The notes under the pieces: model-generated
Database searches by the model: none
What the model was told of the DNA's origin: nothing
The model's input: only the letters and a program-made list of their open reading frames with translations
Translations under genes and position numbers: made by a program
Assembly: GCF_008710095.1 (NCBI RefSeq)
Contig: NZ_VYKJ01000010.1
Location: 154,780 to 218,779, forward strand
From: Affinibrenneria salicis
GTDB lineage: Bacteria > Pseudomonadota > Gammaproteobacteria > Enterobacterales > Enterobacteriaceae
Direction: 5' to 3'
DNA length: 64,000 bases
Part shown: positions 21,522-30,923 of the stretch, piece by piece
Numbering within the stretch: position 1 is the first letter of the stretch
Layout of the letters: every line of letters begins with the position of its first letter

Positions 21522-22293
21522 AATCGACATCTCCAAGATACGCGGCAATCACCTCTTTATTGTTAATCGCCTCATGGGTGGTCCCGCTGAACAGCGGTTT
21601 GCCATAGTCCAGCACCATCACCCGTTCACACAGGGTATTAACGAAGGACATATCATGCTCAATCAGCAATACCGTTAACTGGTAATCGTCGCGCATTTTA
21701 AAAATCAGCTGCGCCAGCTCATTGGTTTCGCGCGGGTTCATTCCGGCCGCCGGTTCATCCAGCAGCAGCAACGCGGGCGAGGTGGCCAGCGCACGGGCGA
21801 TCTCCACTTTGCGCTGATTACCGTAGCTCAGATTGGTCGCCAGCGATTGGGCATGTTCACCGATACCGATATAGTCGAGAATCTCCATCGCCTGCGCCTT
21901 CGCCCGTTTTTCCGCCGGGAAAAAACGCCCTATATGCAGCGCGGCCTCGATAAAGGAATAGCGGATAGAGCGATCGAAACCAATCAATACGTTCTCCAGC
22001 ACCGTCATCGAATTAAACAGGCGGATATTCTGAAAGGTGCGGGCGATGCCGCGATTGACCACCTGATTCGGCTTTAAGCCGGTAATCTTTTCATTGCCCA
22101 ACATTACCGTACCGGACGTCGGCTTGTAGTTGGAGGTAATCACGTTAAACAACGTGGTTTTACCGGCGCCGTTTGGGCCTATCAGGCCAAATATCTCGGC
22201 CTGCTGAAGCGAGAAACTCACGCCGTCGATGGCGCGCAACCCGCCAAACTGCATGACGATATTATCAACGCTGAGAATCGGCTTATTTTCCAT
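21514..22293 (-). CDS. livG: LivG-type ATPase of the same ABC transporter
   Basis: A 259-residue ATPase (E. coli LivG 255). Walker A GPNGAGKTT, signature LSYGNQRKVEIARALA, Walker B LLLLDEPAAGMNP, switch region LLIEHDM. The start MENKPILSV at 22293 was chosen because upstream sequence in this frame is livM coding in another frame. It overlaps the end of livM by 11 nt and livF by 8 nt. Confidence 0.93.
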   Translation of the reverse strand: MENKPILSVDNIVMQFGGLRAIDGVSFSLQQAEIFGLIGPNGAGKTTLFNVITSNYKPTSGTVMLGNEKITGLKPNQVVNRGIARTFQNIRLFNSMTVLENVLIGFDRSIRYSFIEAALHIGRFFPAEKRAKAQAMEILDYIGIGEHAQSLATNLSYGNQRKVEIARALATSPALLLLDEPAAGMNPRETNELAQLIFKMRDDYQLTVLLIEHDMSFVNTLCERVMVLDYGKPLFSGTTHEAINNKEVIAAYLGDVDYA

Positions 22294-23326
22294 ACTGACG
22301 CTTCCTGTTAATTTCCCAAATCTCCCGTTTGCCGAGCAGCCCTTCGCGCGCGAACAGCATAATGACCAGCAGCACCAGCGAGAACACCACCATACGCAGA
22401 CCGGGATAAGAGCCCAGATCCTGGCCGAAGAAATTAAGCGGCTGGTCAAGGAAACGCAGCCATTCGCCGCTGCCGACCACCACAATCGTCCCCAGTATCG
22501 CGCCGGTCGTGCTGCCCAGCCCGCCCAGCACAATGATGATCAACAGCTGGAAGGTCAGCATAAAGTCGAACAGATCGGGCGAAATAATGGTCAGCAGCGA
22601 GGCCAGCAGGCCGCCGCCGATACCCTCCAGAAACGCGCTGGTGGCAAAGGCGCAGGTTTTTATTTTGAAGGTATTGATTCCCATGGCGATCGCCGCGTCT
22701 TCGTCGTCGCGTACCGCTTTCATCGCCCGTCCGTATTTCGAATACACGATCTGCAAAATAAGCAGTACGGCGATCAGCGCGATCAAACCACACCAGTACA
22801 GCATGTGGCTGGCCTGGGGAATTTCATTCAGCCCGATGGCGCCATTGGTAATTTGCGGGTTATTAATCGCCAGGATTTTAATAATAAAACCGAATCCCAG
22901 CGTGACGATGGCCAGATAATCGCCGCGCACCCGGAAAACCGGGAAAGCGAGACAAACGGCCACGGCCGAAGCGCAGAGTCCGCTGATAATTAACGCGGGC
23001 AGGAAGGTGGTATGCAAAGACAGAATCAGCGGGCTGGGCGACGCCATCTCAAACATATCCATTTTGGTGTCGGCGCTTAATAGCAGCAAAGCCGTGATAT
23101 AGGCGCCGATGGCGACAAAACCGTTAGGTTCAAGCGATAGCTGTCCGGTGACGCCGTTAATCAGGTTATAGCTCACCGCCAGGATCATGAAGATGAAAAT
23201 ATTGCACAGAATGCGGATGATATAGTCGTCGAAAACGTTCTGCATAATAAACAGAACCAGCAGCGTCAGCGCGAATAACGCCACATAACCACATAATAAG
23301 GTCAATGAATTGGCTGGCATTTTCAT
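22283..23326 (-). CDS. livM: LivM-type permease
   Basis: A 347-residue inner-membrane permease with about 8-10 hydrophobic segments and the family landmarks NGVTGQLSLEPNGFVAIGAY, GDYLAIVTLGFGFI and MAIRAVRDDEDAA-like MKAVRDDEDAAIAMG. It is shorter than E. coli LivM (425), lacking the N-terminal extension, as in most homologs. Its ATG overlaps the livH stop by one base (TGATG). Confidence 0.92.
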   Translation of the reverse strand: MKMPANSLTLLCGYVALFALTLLVLFIMQNVFDDYIIRILCNIFIFMILAVSYNLINGVTGQLSLEPNGFVAIGAYITALLLLSADTKMDMFEMASPSPLILSLHTTFLPALIISGLCASAVAVCLAFPVFRVRGDYLAIVTLGFGFIIKILAINNPQITNGAIGLNEIPQASHMLYWCGLIALIAVLLILQIVYSKYGRAMKAVRDDEDAAIAMGINTFKIKTCAFATSAFLEGIGGGLLASLLTIISPDLFDFMLTFQLLIIIVLGGLGSTTGAILGTIVVVGSGEWLRFLDQPLNFFGQDLGSYPGLRMVVFSLVLLVIMLFAREGLLGKREIWEINRKRQYGK

Positions 23327-24225
23327 CAGAAACGGCTCCTTTCCAGTCTTTCGTCACCCATAATGCCGACCGGTCTGAACAACAGAACCAGAATCAGGAA
23401 CATAAAGGCAAAGGCGTCCTTATAGCCGCCCAGTTCGGGGAATACCGCCACGGCCACCACTTCGGTGAAGCCGAGGATAAATCCGCCGATAACCGCGCCG
23501 GTCACGCTGCCGATGCCGCCCAGCACCGCCGCGGCAAAGGCCTTCAGACCGATCAAGACCCCCATCAGCGGATCGATGGTCGGATAGCTGGTGGCGTAGA
23601 AAATACCGCCCAGCGCCGCCAGCGAACTGCCCAGCGCAAAGACGAAGGCGATAATATGGTTGGCGTCGATGCCCATCAGGCGCACGGTATTGACGTCGAA
23701 GGCCACGGCGCGGATCGCCATCCCCTGCCGGGTGCGATAGAGAATAAACAGAATACAGCCCAACAGCGCCAGCGTGACCAGCGGCACCAGCCAGGCGACG
23801 TTGGTGATAATGATGCCGCCGAGCGAAACCGTCTGGTTAAAAAACGCCGGCGCGGCAAAGAAGCGCGGGCTGCCGCCGAACAGCACATTAAATAGATTTT
23901 CTAAAAAGAAGCTGACGCCAATCGCGGTAATCAACATGGATATCTTCGACGCCTGTCGCAAAGGACGGTAGGCGATCTGATCGATGCACACGCCCAACAG
24001 CGCCGAAAAAATAATAGCGAATAAAATAGCCGCGCCGAAAGGCAACTCAAAGGAAGTCGAACCAAACAGGGCGAGAAATGCCCCGACCATCATAATGTCA
24101 GCATGGGCAAAGTTGATCAGTCGCAGCACGCCGTAAACCATGGTGTAGCCAATGGCGATCAGCGCGTACATACTGCCCAGACTCATGCCGTTAACCACCT
24201 GCTGAAAAAAAATAGCAGCATCCAT
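23326..24225 (-). CDS. livH: LivH-type permease
   Basis: A 299-residue inner-membrane permease (E. coli LivH 308) with NGMSLGSMYALIAIGYTMVYG at the N-terminus, RPLRQASKISMLITAIG in the middle and the C-terminal GSVTGAVIGGFILG. It pairs with LivM to form the channel. 161 bp separate it from the binding-protein gene, and that gap holds a repeat element. Confidence 0.92.
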   Translation of the reverse strand: MDAAIFFQQVVNGMSLGSMYALIAIGYTMVYGVLRLINFAHADIMMVGAFLALFGSTSFELPFGAAILFAIIFSALLGVCIDQIAYRPLRQASKISMLITAIGVSFFLENLFNVLFGGSPRFFAAPAFFNQTVSLGGIIITNVAWLVPLVTLALLGCILFILYRTRQGMAIRAVAFDVNTVRLMGIDANHIIAFVFALGSSLAALGGIFYATSYPTIDPLMGVLIGLKAFAAAVLGGIGSVTGAVIGGFILGFTEVVAVAVFPELGGYKDAFAFMFLILVLLFRPVGIMGDERLERSRF

Positions 24226-24246
24226 AAATTCAGTCCTTATTTGCCT

Positions 24247-24384
24247 TATCTACCCACCAGACTTCAGGAATGTCAGGATGCGGCCCGACGGTTAACCGGG
24301 CGAATCCCCAGCCGCCGGATACACGGCGCCGCTGGGGGAAAAAGGAAAAACCGACGTGGCTGCAACCTGAAAGGTGAAGGGGTG
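24247..24384. repeat. Degraded palindromic interspersed repeat, copy D (inside liv operon)
   Basis: The right end GGCTGCAACCTGAAAGGTGA then AGGGGTGAATTA is clear; the left end (TACCCACCAGACTTCAGGAA) is worn. It fills the gap between the binding-protein gene and livH, a position where a hairpin could lower downstream expression relative to the abundant binding protein. Confidence 0.55.
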
Positions 24385-24386
24385 AA

Positions 24387-25523
24387 TTACGGGTTAACCA
24401 CCGTCTTAAAGGCCATTTGTCCATTTTTGACTTCGTTAATCACGGCGCTGCGGATGGCGTCGCCGTCTTTCAGCGTCAGCACGCCGGTAATACCGGAAAA
24501 ATTACTGGTGGCGCGGATTTTTTCATTGACGCATACCCGGTCTTTCGGATCGCTGCACTGATTCATCGCATTAACAATCATCTTGTAAGCATCGGCGGTC
24601 ATCGCGCCCCAGGTATGGGTTGGCTCTTTATATTTGGCGTCCCAGGCCTTAATAAACTTCTCGCCTTCCGGCGTCTGCTCTTTTGCATTCGGCGAGTAAT
24701 AGTCAGTGGTCATGTAGCCTTCCACCGCATCCTGTCCCAGTTTAAAGAACACCGGGTCGGCCGCCAGGCCATCGCCGCCCACCACCGGTACCTTCAACCC
24801 GAGCTGTTTGGCCTGCACCGCGATCAGCGCCCCTTCGGTGTAGTAAATCGGCATATAGATCATGTCGACGTTCTTCGCTTTAACCGTAGAGAGCTGAGCT
24901 TTGAAATCCTTACTGCCGCCCGGCACCTGGACCTCAACGGGAATGGTGCCGCCATTTTTCAGGAACTGAGTGCGAAAGGATTTGGCCAGGCCAACCGAAT
25001 AGTCGTTGCTGCTGTCGAACATGATGGCGGCGGTTTTCGCCCCTAAATCACGCGAGGCCAGGTTGGCGCCTACCACGCCCTGGAAACTATCGGAGAAACA
25101 AACGCGGCTGACGTACTGACGGTTGCGGGTCACGCGATCGTTGGTGGCAGTCGGCGATACCATCGGCGTTTTGGTGTCTTCGGCCATTTTGGTCATCGCC
25201 ATCGTGTTGGTGGAGGTCACTTCGCCGATCACCGCATCGACTTTATCGCTGGACACCAGACGCTGCATGGCGTTGGCCGCTTCAACCTTATCGCTCTTAT
25301 CATCAATGATGATCAGCTTGATCGTATCGCCATTTTTCAGCGTCGGCTCCATGCTGTTCACTAACTCAACGCCTTTCTGCGAAGGTTGCCCATAACCGCT
25401 CAGCGGCCCGCTCAATGGCAAAACCACCCCGATTTTTACTTCGGCCGCCAGCGCGCTATTCGCACAAAGAACGGATGAAACAAACGCAGCTGCTACAGTT
25501 ATCCTGACAAATTTGCTATTCAT
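24387..25523 (-). CDS. Periplasmic amino-acid-binding protein of the liv-type transporter
   Basis: A 378-residue periplasmic binding protein (type I fold, Leu/Ile/Val-binding family). The signal peptide ends near residue 26 (ANSALA-A). The mature N-terminus reads EVKIGVVLPLSGPLSGYGQP. It is clearly family-related but distant from E. coli LivJ/LivK, so the ligand may be another amino acid or amide. First gene of the operon, with AGAGG before the ATG and a sigma-54-type promoter upstream. Confidence 0.88.
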   Translation of the reverse strand: MNSKFVRITVAAAFVSSVLCANSALAAEVKIGVVLPLSGPLSGYGQPSQKGVELVNSMEPTLKNGDTIKLIIIDDKSDKVEAANAMQRLVSSDKVDAVIGEVTSTNTMAMTKMAEDTKTPMVSPTATNDRVTRNRQYVSRVCFSDSFQGVVGANLASRDLGAKTAAIMFDSSNDYSVGLAKSFRTQFLKNGGTIPVEVQVPGGSKDFKAQLSTVKAKNVDMIYMPIYYTEGALIAVQAKQLGLKVPVVGGDGLAADPVFFKLGQDAVEGYMTTDYYSPNAKEQTPEGEKFIKAWDAKYKEPTHTWGAMTADAYKMIVNAMNQCSDPKDRVCVNEKIRATSNFSGITGVLTLKDGDAIRSAVINEVKNGQMAFKTVVNP

Positions 25524-25641
25524 GATCTCGCCTCTTTGAGAATGAAAAATTCCGGTTCCATTTTTGGAATAAAGCTGTATGCCCGACTGTGAGAGTCTGA
25601 AAGAGCCAAAGGGTTATATTTCTACTGGCCGAAAAACAATC

Positions 25642-25658
25642 CGCAATAAATGTGCCAG
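25642..25658 (-). promoter_or_regulatory. Sigma-54 (RpoN) promoter of the liv operon
   Basis: Minus strand reads TGGCAC-ATTTA-TTGC, the -24/-12 consensus with exact spacing (TGGCAC at 25652-25657, TTGC at 25643-25646). The predicted start is about 105 nt upstream of the binding-protein ATG. The only deviations are A for G after TGGCAC and G for A/T after TTGC. Confidence 0.75.
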
Positions 25659-25753
25659 AACGAAAAAGCATTACTAATGGTTTAATAAATAATAAGAAAA
25701 TGGATTTAACGCCGGAGAGAGGCCGCGCCGCGCCAAAGGCGCTGGCGAAAGAA

Positions 25754-25770
25754 TGCACCAATTTGGCTCG
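25754..25770. promoter_or_regulatory. Candidate NtrC enhancer half-site upstream of the liv promoter
   Basis: TGCACCAATTTGG matches the left half and central spacing of NtrC sites such as TGCACCAACATGGTGC, but the right half is degenerate. It is about 100 bp upstream of the -24 element, a usual enhancer distance. Confidence 0.4.
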
Positions 25771-25981
25771 CACCTGCCGCCAAAAGGTGCGCCGCGCCGC
25801 CTGTGGATGCGCCCACCATTGATGAATGGCGAACGTACGCGATAACTGGTTGATCTTGTTCGACTGCATAACGGAACAGACGCCGGGTAAGCCGCCCGTT
25901 TTCGCGACAAAAAAAGATATCTGGCGACGACGGCGCGCGCTAAACTCATCGCTACCATGCACGGGACTACGGGGAAACAGG

Positions 25982-26284
25982 ATGTCGCGTACTTTACTGC
26001 TCCTTTCGCTTTCAGTTCTGCTTACCGCCTGCAGCGTATTCGCGCCTGAACCGGTCGCCCCGCCGCCGCCCACGCGGCAGGCGCAGTTGATTAACCAGGC
26101 GCAAAGCCGCGCGCTGGAAAAAATAGGTACGTTATCGGTCAGGATCAACGGCAGTCCGGACGACGCCGACCGTGCGGTTCAGCAACAGGCCGATGCGCGC
26201 GGAGCGCGTTATTATGTCATCGTATTGAAACAGGAATCCCGCCTGCCGGGGATCTGGCAGTCGAGCGCGGTGTTGTACCGCTAA
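25982..26284 (+). CDS. bsmA: BsmA (YjfO), biofilm peroxide resistance lipoprotein
   Basis: A 100-residue lipoprotein: signal peptide with lipobox LLTAC (Cys17), a proline-rich linker, then a DUF1471/YhcN-type domain from about residue 40 (KIGTLSVRINGSPDDADRAV, GARYYVIV). In E. coli BsmA affects biofilm maturation and peroxide resistance. The start follows GGGGAAACAGG. Convergent with rlmB, as in E. coli. Confidence 0.85.
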   Translation: MSRTLLLLSLSVLLTACSVFAPEPVAPPPPTRQAQLINQAQSRALEKIGTLSVRINGSPDDADRAVQQQADARGARYYVIVLKQESRLPGIWQSSAVLYR

Positions 26285-26372
26285 AGGGGAAGCCCGCCGC
26301 GAAATGCGGCAGGGCGTAGCGCGTGCAGGCGATCCCCGCCAGTGCGCGGATCGCCCGGGCAACGAGCGTCGA

Positions 26373-27104
26373 TCAGCCGCGCTGACGCACCGCCTCGAAC
26401 AGGCAGATGCCGGTGGCGACCGACACATTGAGCGACGATACGCTGCCCGCCATCGGAATAGAGATCAGTTCGTCGCAGTGTTCGCGCGTCAACCGGCGCA
26501 TACCTTCGCCTTCCGCGCCCATCACCAGCGCCATCGGACCGGCGAGCTTGCTCTGATACAGCGTATGGTCGGCTTCACCCGCGGTACCCACCACCCAGAC
26601 ATGGTGTTCCTGCAGCAGCCGCAGCGTGCGGGCCAGATTGGTCACGCGGATCAGCGGTACGCTTTCCGCCGCGCCGCTGGCGACTTTTTTCGCCGTGGCG
26701 TTCAGCTGCGCGGAACGATCGCGCGGCACAATCACCGCATGCACGCCGGCGGCGTCGGCGCTGCGCAGACAGGCGCCAAGATTATGCGGATCGGTAACGC
26801 CATCCAGCACCAACAGGAACGGCATGTCCAGACCGGCCAATAGATCCGGCAAGTCGTTTTCCTGATACTGGCGCCCCGGCCGCACGCGGGCCAGGATCCC
26901 CTGGTGCACCGCGCCTTCAACCTGGCTATCCAGCCACTGACGGCTGGCCAGTTGGATCGCCATACCGTTGCCTTCCAGTTCGGCGATTAACGGCTGCAGA
27001 CGACGATCGTCGCGTCCTTTCAGAATAAAGACTTCCAAAAAACGTTGCGGATCGCGCTCCAGCAGCGCCTTGACGGCATGGATGCCGTAAATAATTTCAC
27101 TCAT
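26373..27104 (-). CDS. rlmB: RlmB, 23S rRNA (guanosine-2251-2'-O)-methyltransferase
   Basis: A 243-residue SpoU-class methyltransferase, exactly E. coli length. An N-terminal L30e-like substrate-binding domain (about 1-75) is followed by the trefoil-knot catalytic domain with [26 protein letters not shown] and [17 protein letters not shown]. It methylates G2251 in the peptidyl-transferase P-loop. Third gene of nsrR-rnr-rlmB. Confidence 0.96.
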   Translation of the reverse strand: MSEIIYGIHAVKALLERDPQRFLEVFILKGRDDRRLQPLIAELEGNGMAIQLASRQWLDSQVEGAVHQGILARVRPGRQYQENDLPDLLAGLDMPFLLVLDGVTDPHNLGACLRSADAAGVHAVIVPRDRSAQLNATAKKVASGAAESVPLIRVTNLARTLRLLQEHHVWVVGTAGEADHTLYQSKLAGPMALVMGAEGEGMRRLTREHCDELISIPMAGSVSSLNVSVATGICLFEAVRQRG

Positions 27105-27326
27105 GAATACTCTTTAACGTCATAAACGGGCGGCGAAGCGCAGCCGTTGGCTTAAGTCCGATATTCAGGCGGAGCGGGAGCCGCATAGCCTCCCGCCCGC
27201 TCTCCGGCCTTAACTCCGCGGCCGACGATCGTTGCCCGTCGTAGTTTTAATGGCGAAAGTGCCGCCAGATGCCGGCATGCCTGAGGCGCCCTTTACGCAA
27301 TGCGCCAGACAGGGGGGCCGGCGGCC

Positions 27327-29780
27327 TCAGTCATCCTGTTTCTTTTTCGCGCGTTTTTCTTTGGTGGCGGCGGCGATTTTACGCGTTTTATCCACGTTCT
27401 TTTTGCTTTTATCCAGCGTTTTTTTCTGGCCGGCGGCAACTTTTTTGCCTTTGACCGGCGCCGCGCCCTCCGGACGGAACGCGCTGTCCGGCTCGAAGTT
27501 TGCCGCGGACGGGCCATTACGGCGGCGACGCGTCGGTTTGGCTTCGCGCGCCGCCGGTTTCTTCGCCCGATCGCGCGCGGTCTTGCCTTCGCCACGCGGC
27601 TTGCGGCTGCTGGACACTAGCGCGAAATCGATATTGCGTTCATCCATATGCACCGCTTCGACGCGAATTTCAACTTCGTCGCCCAGACGGTAAACCTGGC
27701 CGCGCGCCTCGCCGATCAACCGCTGGCCGACATTATCGTAGCGGTAGTAGTCGTTATCCAGCGTGGAGACGTGTACCAGACCGTCAATAAACAGGTCGTT
27801 CAGACGCACGAAGAAACCAAAACCGGTCACGCTGGAAATAATACCGGTAAACACCTGGCCCACGTGATCCTGCATAAAGTCGCACTTCAGCCAGTCGGCC
27901 ACGTCGCGGGTCGCTTCATCGGCGCGCCGCTCCGTCATCGAACAGTGAACGCCCAGTTGCAGCATCTCATTCATATCGCTGTGCCAGCCGCCGGTCGGCG
28001 TCCAGCGTTTCTGTTGGTCGCTTAACAGATATTTGATCGCCCGGTGCAGAGAGAGATCGGGGTAACGGCGTATCGGCGAGGTGAAATGCGCGTACGAGGT
28101 CAGCGCAAGACCGAAATGACCGCGATTTTCCGGGTCATAGACGGCCTGCTTCATAGAACGCAGCAGCATGGTCTGCAACATCTCGTGATCCGGACGCCCC
28201 GCCACGTCGCTCATCAGCTCGGCGTAATCCTTCGGTTCCGGTTTCATTCCGCCTTTTAGCGTCAGTCCCAGCTCATTCAGCACGCTGCGCAGCGCCAGTA
28301 CGTGATCTTCACTGGGACGATCGTGGATGCGGAACAGCGCCGGTTCCTGGCTTTTCTCGACAAAGCGGGCGGCGGAGATGTTGGCGAGGATCATGCACTC
28401 CTCGATCAGCTTATGCGCATCGTTGCGCACCGTGGCTTCGACCCGTTCGATACGGCGTTCGGCGTTAAAAATAAACTTCGCCTCTTCGGTCTCGAACCCA
28501 ATGCCGCCGCGCGCCTCACGCGCATGTTCCAGCATTTTATACATGCGGTGCAGTTCTTCCAGAGGCGCCACCAGCGGCTGGTACTGCGCGCGCAGCTCTT
28601 CATGGCCCTGCAGAATCTGCCACACTTTGGTGTAGGTCAGACGCGCATGGGAACTCATCACCGCTTCGTAAAATTTATACGAGGTAAGTTTGCCCATAGC
28701 GGACACCGTCATCTCGCACACCATACACAGGCGATCGACCTGCGGGTTGAGCGAACAGAGGCCGTTGGACAGCACTTCCGGCAGCATCGGCACGACCTGA
28801 GACGGGAAGTAGACCGAGGTGCCGCGCGCGCGCGCTTCGTTATCCAGCGCCGTCCCCGGCCGGACATAGTAGCTGACGTCGGCGATCGCCACCCACAGGC
28901 GCCAGCCGCCGCCGCGTTTTTTCTCGCAGAAAACGGCATCGTCGAAATCGCGTGCGTCTTCGCCGTCGATAGTGACCAGCGGCAGCTTACGCAGATCGAC
29001 CCGTCCTGCCTTCGCCTCTTCCGGCACCTGTTCCTGCAGATCGCTGATTTGTTTTTCCACCTGCGGCGGCCAGACATGCGGAATATCGTGGGTGCGCAGC
29101 GCGATATCCACCGCCAGGCCGGTGCCCATGGTGTCGCCGAGCACCTCGACGATTTTACCGATCGCTTTGGTGCGGCGCGTAGCGCGCTGAGTCAGTTCCA
29201 CCACCACCACCGCCCCCATGCGGGCGCCGCTGATGGAATCCTGCGGAATCAGAATATCGAAGCTCAGGCGGCTGTCGTCCGGCACGACAAAGCCGGTGCC
29301 GGCGTCGACGAAATAGCGCCCGACGATCTGGCCGGTGCGCGGCACCAGCACTCGCACGATGCGCCCCTCGCGCCGGCCGCGCCGGTCTTCCCCCAGCGGC
29401 TGCGCCAGCACCACATCGCCGTGGATCGCCAGCTTCATCTGTTCGGCCGACAGGTAGAGATCGTCTTTGCGCCCCTCTACCCGCAGGAAACCATAGCCAT
29501 CGCGGTGGCCAATCACGGTGCCGCGCAGCAGGTCGAGTTTTTCCGGCAGGGCATAGCACTGCCGACGGGTAAACACCAACTGACCGTCGCGTTCCATGGC
29601 GCGCAGGCGACGGCGCAGCGCCTCCAGTTGCTCTTCGCCGCTCAATGCCAAATCGTTGGCCAGTTCCTCACGGCTCACCGGCGTATCGCGTTTGGCGATA
29701 TGCGCTAAAATAAACTCCCGGCTGGGAATAGGAAATTCGTATTTTTCTGCTTCTCGTTCCAGAAAAGGATCTTGTGACAT
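27327..29780 (-). CDS. rnr: RNase R, 3'-5' exoribonuclease
   Basis: An 817-residue protein (E. coli 813). Domain order: N-terminal helix-turn-helix, cold-shock domains, RNB catalytic domain with [12 protein letters not shown] (the Mg-binding aspartates), S1 domain (about 640-725), and a lysine-rich C-terminal tail. It degrades structured RNA and acts with tmRNA-SmpB on rescued transcripts; both partners are encoded in this window. The start at 29780 (MSQDPFLE) has GGAGG seven nt upstream; the in-frame extension to 29831 overlaps nsrR and was rejected. Confidence 0.96.
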   Translation of the reverse strand: MSQDPFLEREAEKYEFPIPSREFILAHIAKRDTPVSREELANDLALSGEEQLEALRRRLRAMERDGQLVFTRRQCYALPEKLDLLRGTVIGHRDGYGFLRVEGRKDDLYLSAEQMKLAIHGDVVLAQPLGEDRRGRREGRIVRVLVPRTGQIVGRYFVDAGTGFVVPDDSRLSFDILIPQDSISGARMGAVVVVELTQRATRRTKAIGKIVEVLGDTMGTGLAVDIALRTHDIPHVWPPQVEKQISDLQEQVPEEAKAGRVDLRKLPLVTIDGEDARDFDDAVFCEKKRGGGWRLWVAIADVSYYVRPGTALDNEARARGTSVYFPSQVVPMLPEVLSNGLCSLNPQVDRLCMVCEMTVSAMGKLTSYKFYEAVMSSHARLTYTKVWQILQGHEELRAQYQPLVAPLEELHRMYKMLEHAREARGGIGFETEEAKFIFNAERRIERVEATVRNDAHKLIEECMILANISAARFVEKSQEPALFRIHDRPSEDHVLALRSVLNELGLTLKGGMKPEPKDYAELMSDVAGRPDHEMLQTMLLRSMKQAVYDPENRGHFGLALTSYAHFTSPIRRYPDLSLHRAIKYLLSDQQKRWTPTGGWHSDMNEMLQLGVHCSMTERRADEATRDVADWLKCDFMQDHVGQVFTGIISSVTGFGFFVRLNDLFIDGLVHVSTLDNDYYRYDNVGQRLIGEARGQVYRLGDEVEIRVEAVHMDERNIDFALVSSSRKPRGEGKTARDRAKKPAAREAKPTRRRRNGPSAANFEPDSAFRPEGAAPVKGKKVAAGQKKTLDKSKKNVDKTRKIAAATKEKRAKKKQDD

Positions 29781-29799
29781 TGCGGTTCCTCCGTTGTCA

Positions 29800-30249
29800 T
29801 CAGCAGGTGGTTGAATCATGTTGCGTTTCAACCAACAGCAATTGGTAGAGCGATGGATTGTCCGTGACCATATCGGCCAGGGTATGTTTATCCAGCTCCA
29901 GTAAGAAGTTCTGAACGGCCTGATTAAGCACCTGTTTCAGACGGCAGGCGGGCGTGATGTGGCAAAAATCGCTTTGACAGTTAACCAGCGTAAGAGGCTC
30001 CAGCGCGCGGACGACATCACCGATCAGGATAGCATTGGCCGGTTTCCCCAGACGAATACCGCCGTTTTTCCCTCGCACCGCCCTGACGTAACCGGCATGG
30101 CTGAGCTGATTGATGATTTTGACCATATGATTACGCGATACGCCATAGACATCCGTTACTTCGGAAATACTGGTCATCTGACCGTCCGGTAACGACGCCA
30201 TATATATCAATGCACGTAAACCATAATCCGTAAAACTTGTTAACTGCAC
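29800..30249 (-). CDS. nsrR: NsrR, nitric-oxide-sensing Rrf2-family repressor
   Basis: A 149-residue regulator (E. coli 141). N-terminal winged helix ([18 protein letters not shown]) and three cluster cysteines in [13 protein letters not shown]. The Fe-S cluster senses NO and derepresses detoxification genes. The GTG at 30249 was chosen as start because it gives the conserved family N-terminus and has AGAGG five nt upstream; an ATG at 30267 is also possible. First gene of nsrR-rnr-rlmB. Confidence 0.93.
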   Translation of the reverse strand: MQLTSFTDYGLRALIYMASLPDGQMTSISEVTDVYGVSRNHMVKIINQLSHAGYVRAVRGKNGGIRLGKPANAILIGDVVRALEPLTLVNCQSDFCHITPACRLKQVLNQAVQNFLLELDKHTLADMVTDNPSLYQLLLVETQHDSTTC

Positions 30250-30923
30250 ATAGACCTCTGGGTACATTATCGGGCGCCGACGGACGCCGTCAGAAAAACG
30301 GCGCCCGCTCCGGCTTCCCGGCCGCGCGGCGGCATTATGCCTGCATACGCGGTATTCTTCCTCCTCCTCCCTACGTCCGGCCGATTTCGGGCGGCTGACG
30401 GGCGACGACCGGACAACGACGCCGACGCTTAGCGAGCGGCGCCGGCGGGGCGATAAACCGACCGATTGCGACCCCGCCGGAGCAAGAAGCGGGTCGTTTT
30501 GGCAAGCCCGCGCACCTGCCGCCTGGACGGTGAAGGGTATACATGTTCATTTTTTATCAGCAGATAATAAACCAGTGGCAAACATCAGGGCTAATTATTT
30601 AACGTCGGGCGGGAATTTCTCTTATTTTATCTTCTGTTGTCGCGCCGCGCCACCGCTGACCGCGCTGCGTCAGTCCGTTCCCCGCGCGCGCCGCAGAAGC
30701 CGTTCGTGCGCCTCGCTCAACTTCAGTGCATCGCACAGCAAAGCGCACAATAACAGGGCGATAAGGCGCGAAAAAAGCGAATAAAATAGTCAGTGTGCAC
30801 ATTTTATTTTGTGCCGGTCGCCCGCTTTGCCGACGAGAGAAAACGGCACGCTAATTGCTCTGTTTCCCGCGAATTATCGTCACCCATTCCGGCGGCGGGC
30901 AAGTACAACAGAGGTCAAAAACC
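30250..30923. other. 674-bp gap between nsrR and the codB-like gene
   Basis: Contains the divergent nsrR promoter region, a lone right end of the palindromic repeat family at 30511-30542 (CACCTGCCGCCTGGACGGTG then AAGGGTATAC), and an 18-bp palindrome GCACA-N8-TGTGC at 30798-30815, about 110 bp upstream of the permease gene. In E. coli purA follows nsrR's other side; here synteny breaks. No gene is supported. Confidence 0.5.

Noticed and set aside
25760..25795. GCACC...GGTGC palindrome as a full NtrC site
   Set aside because: The half-sites are 11 bp apart instead of 5, so only the separate TGCACCA-type half-site at 25754 was kept.
30530..30784. 84-codon frame upstream of the codB-like gene
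   Set aside because: No ribosome site, biased arginine/serine composition and overlap with repeat-derived sequence.
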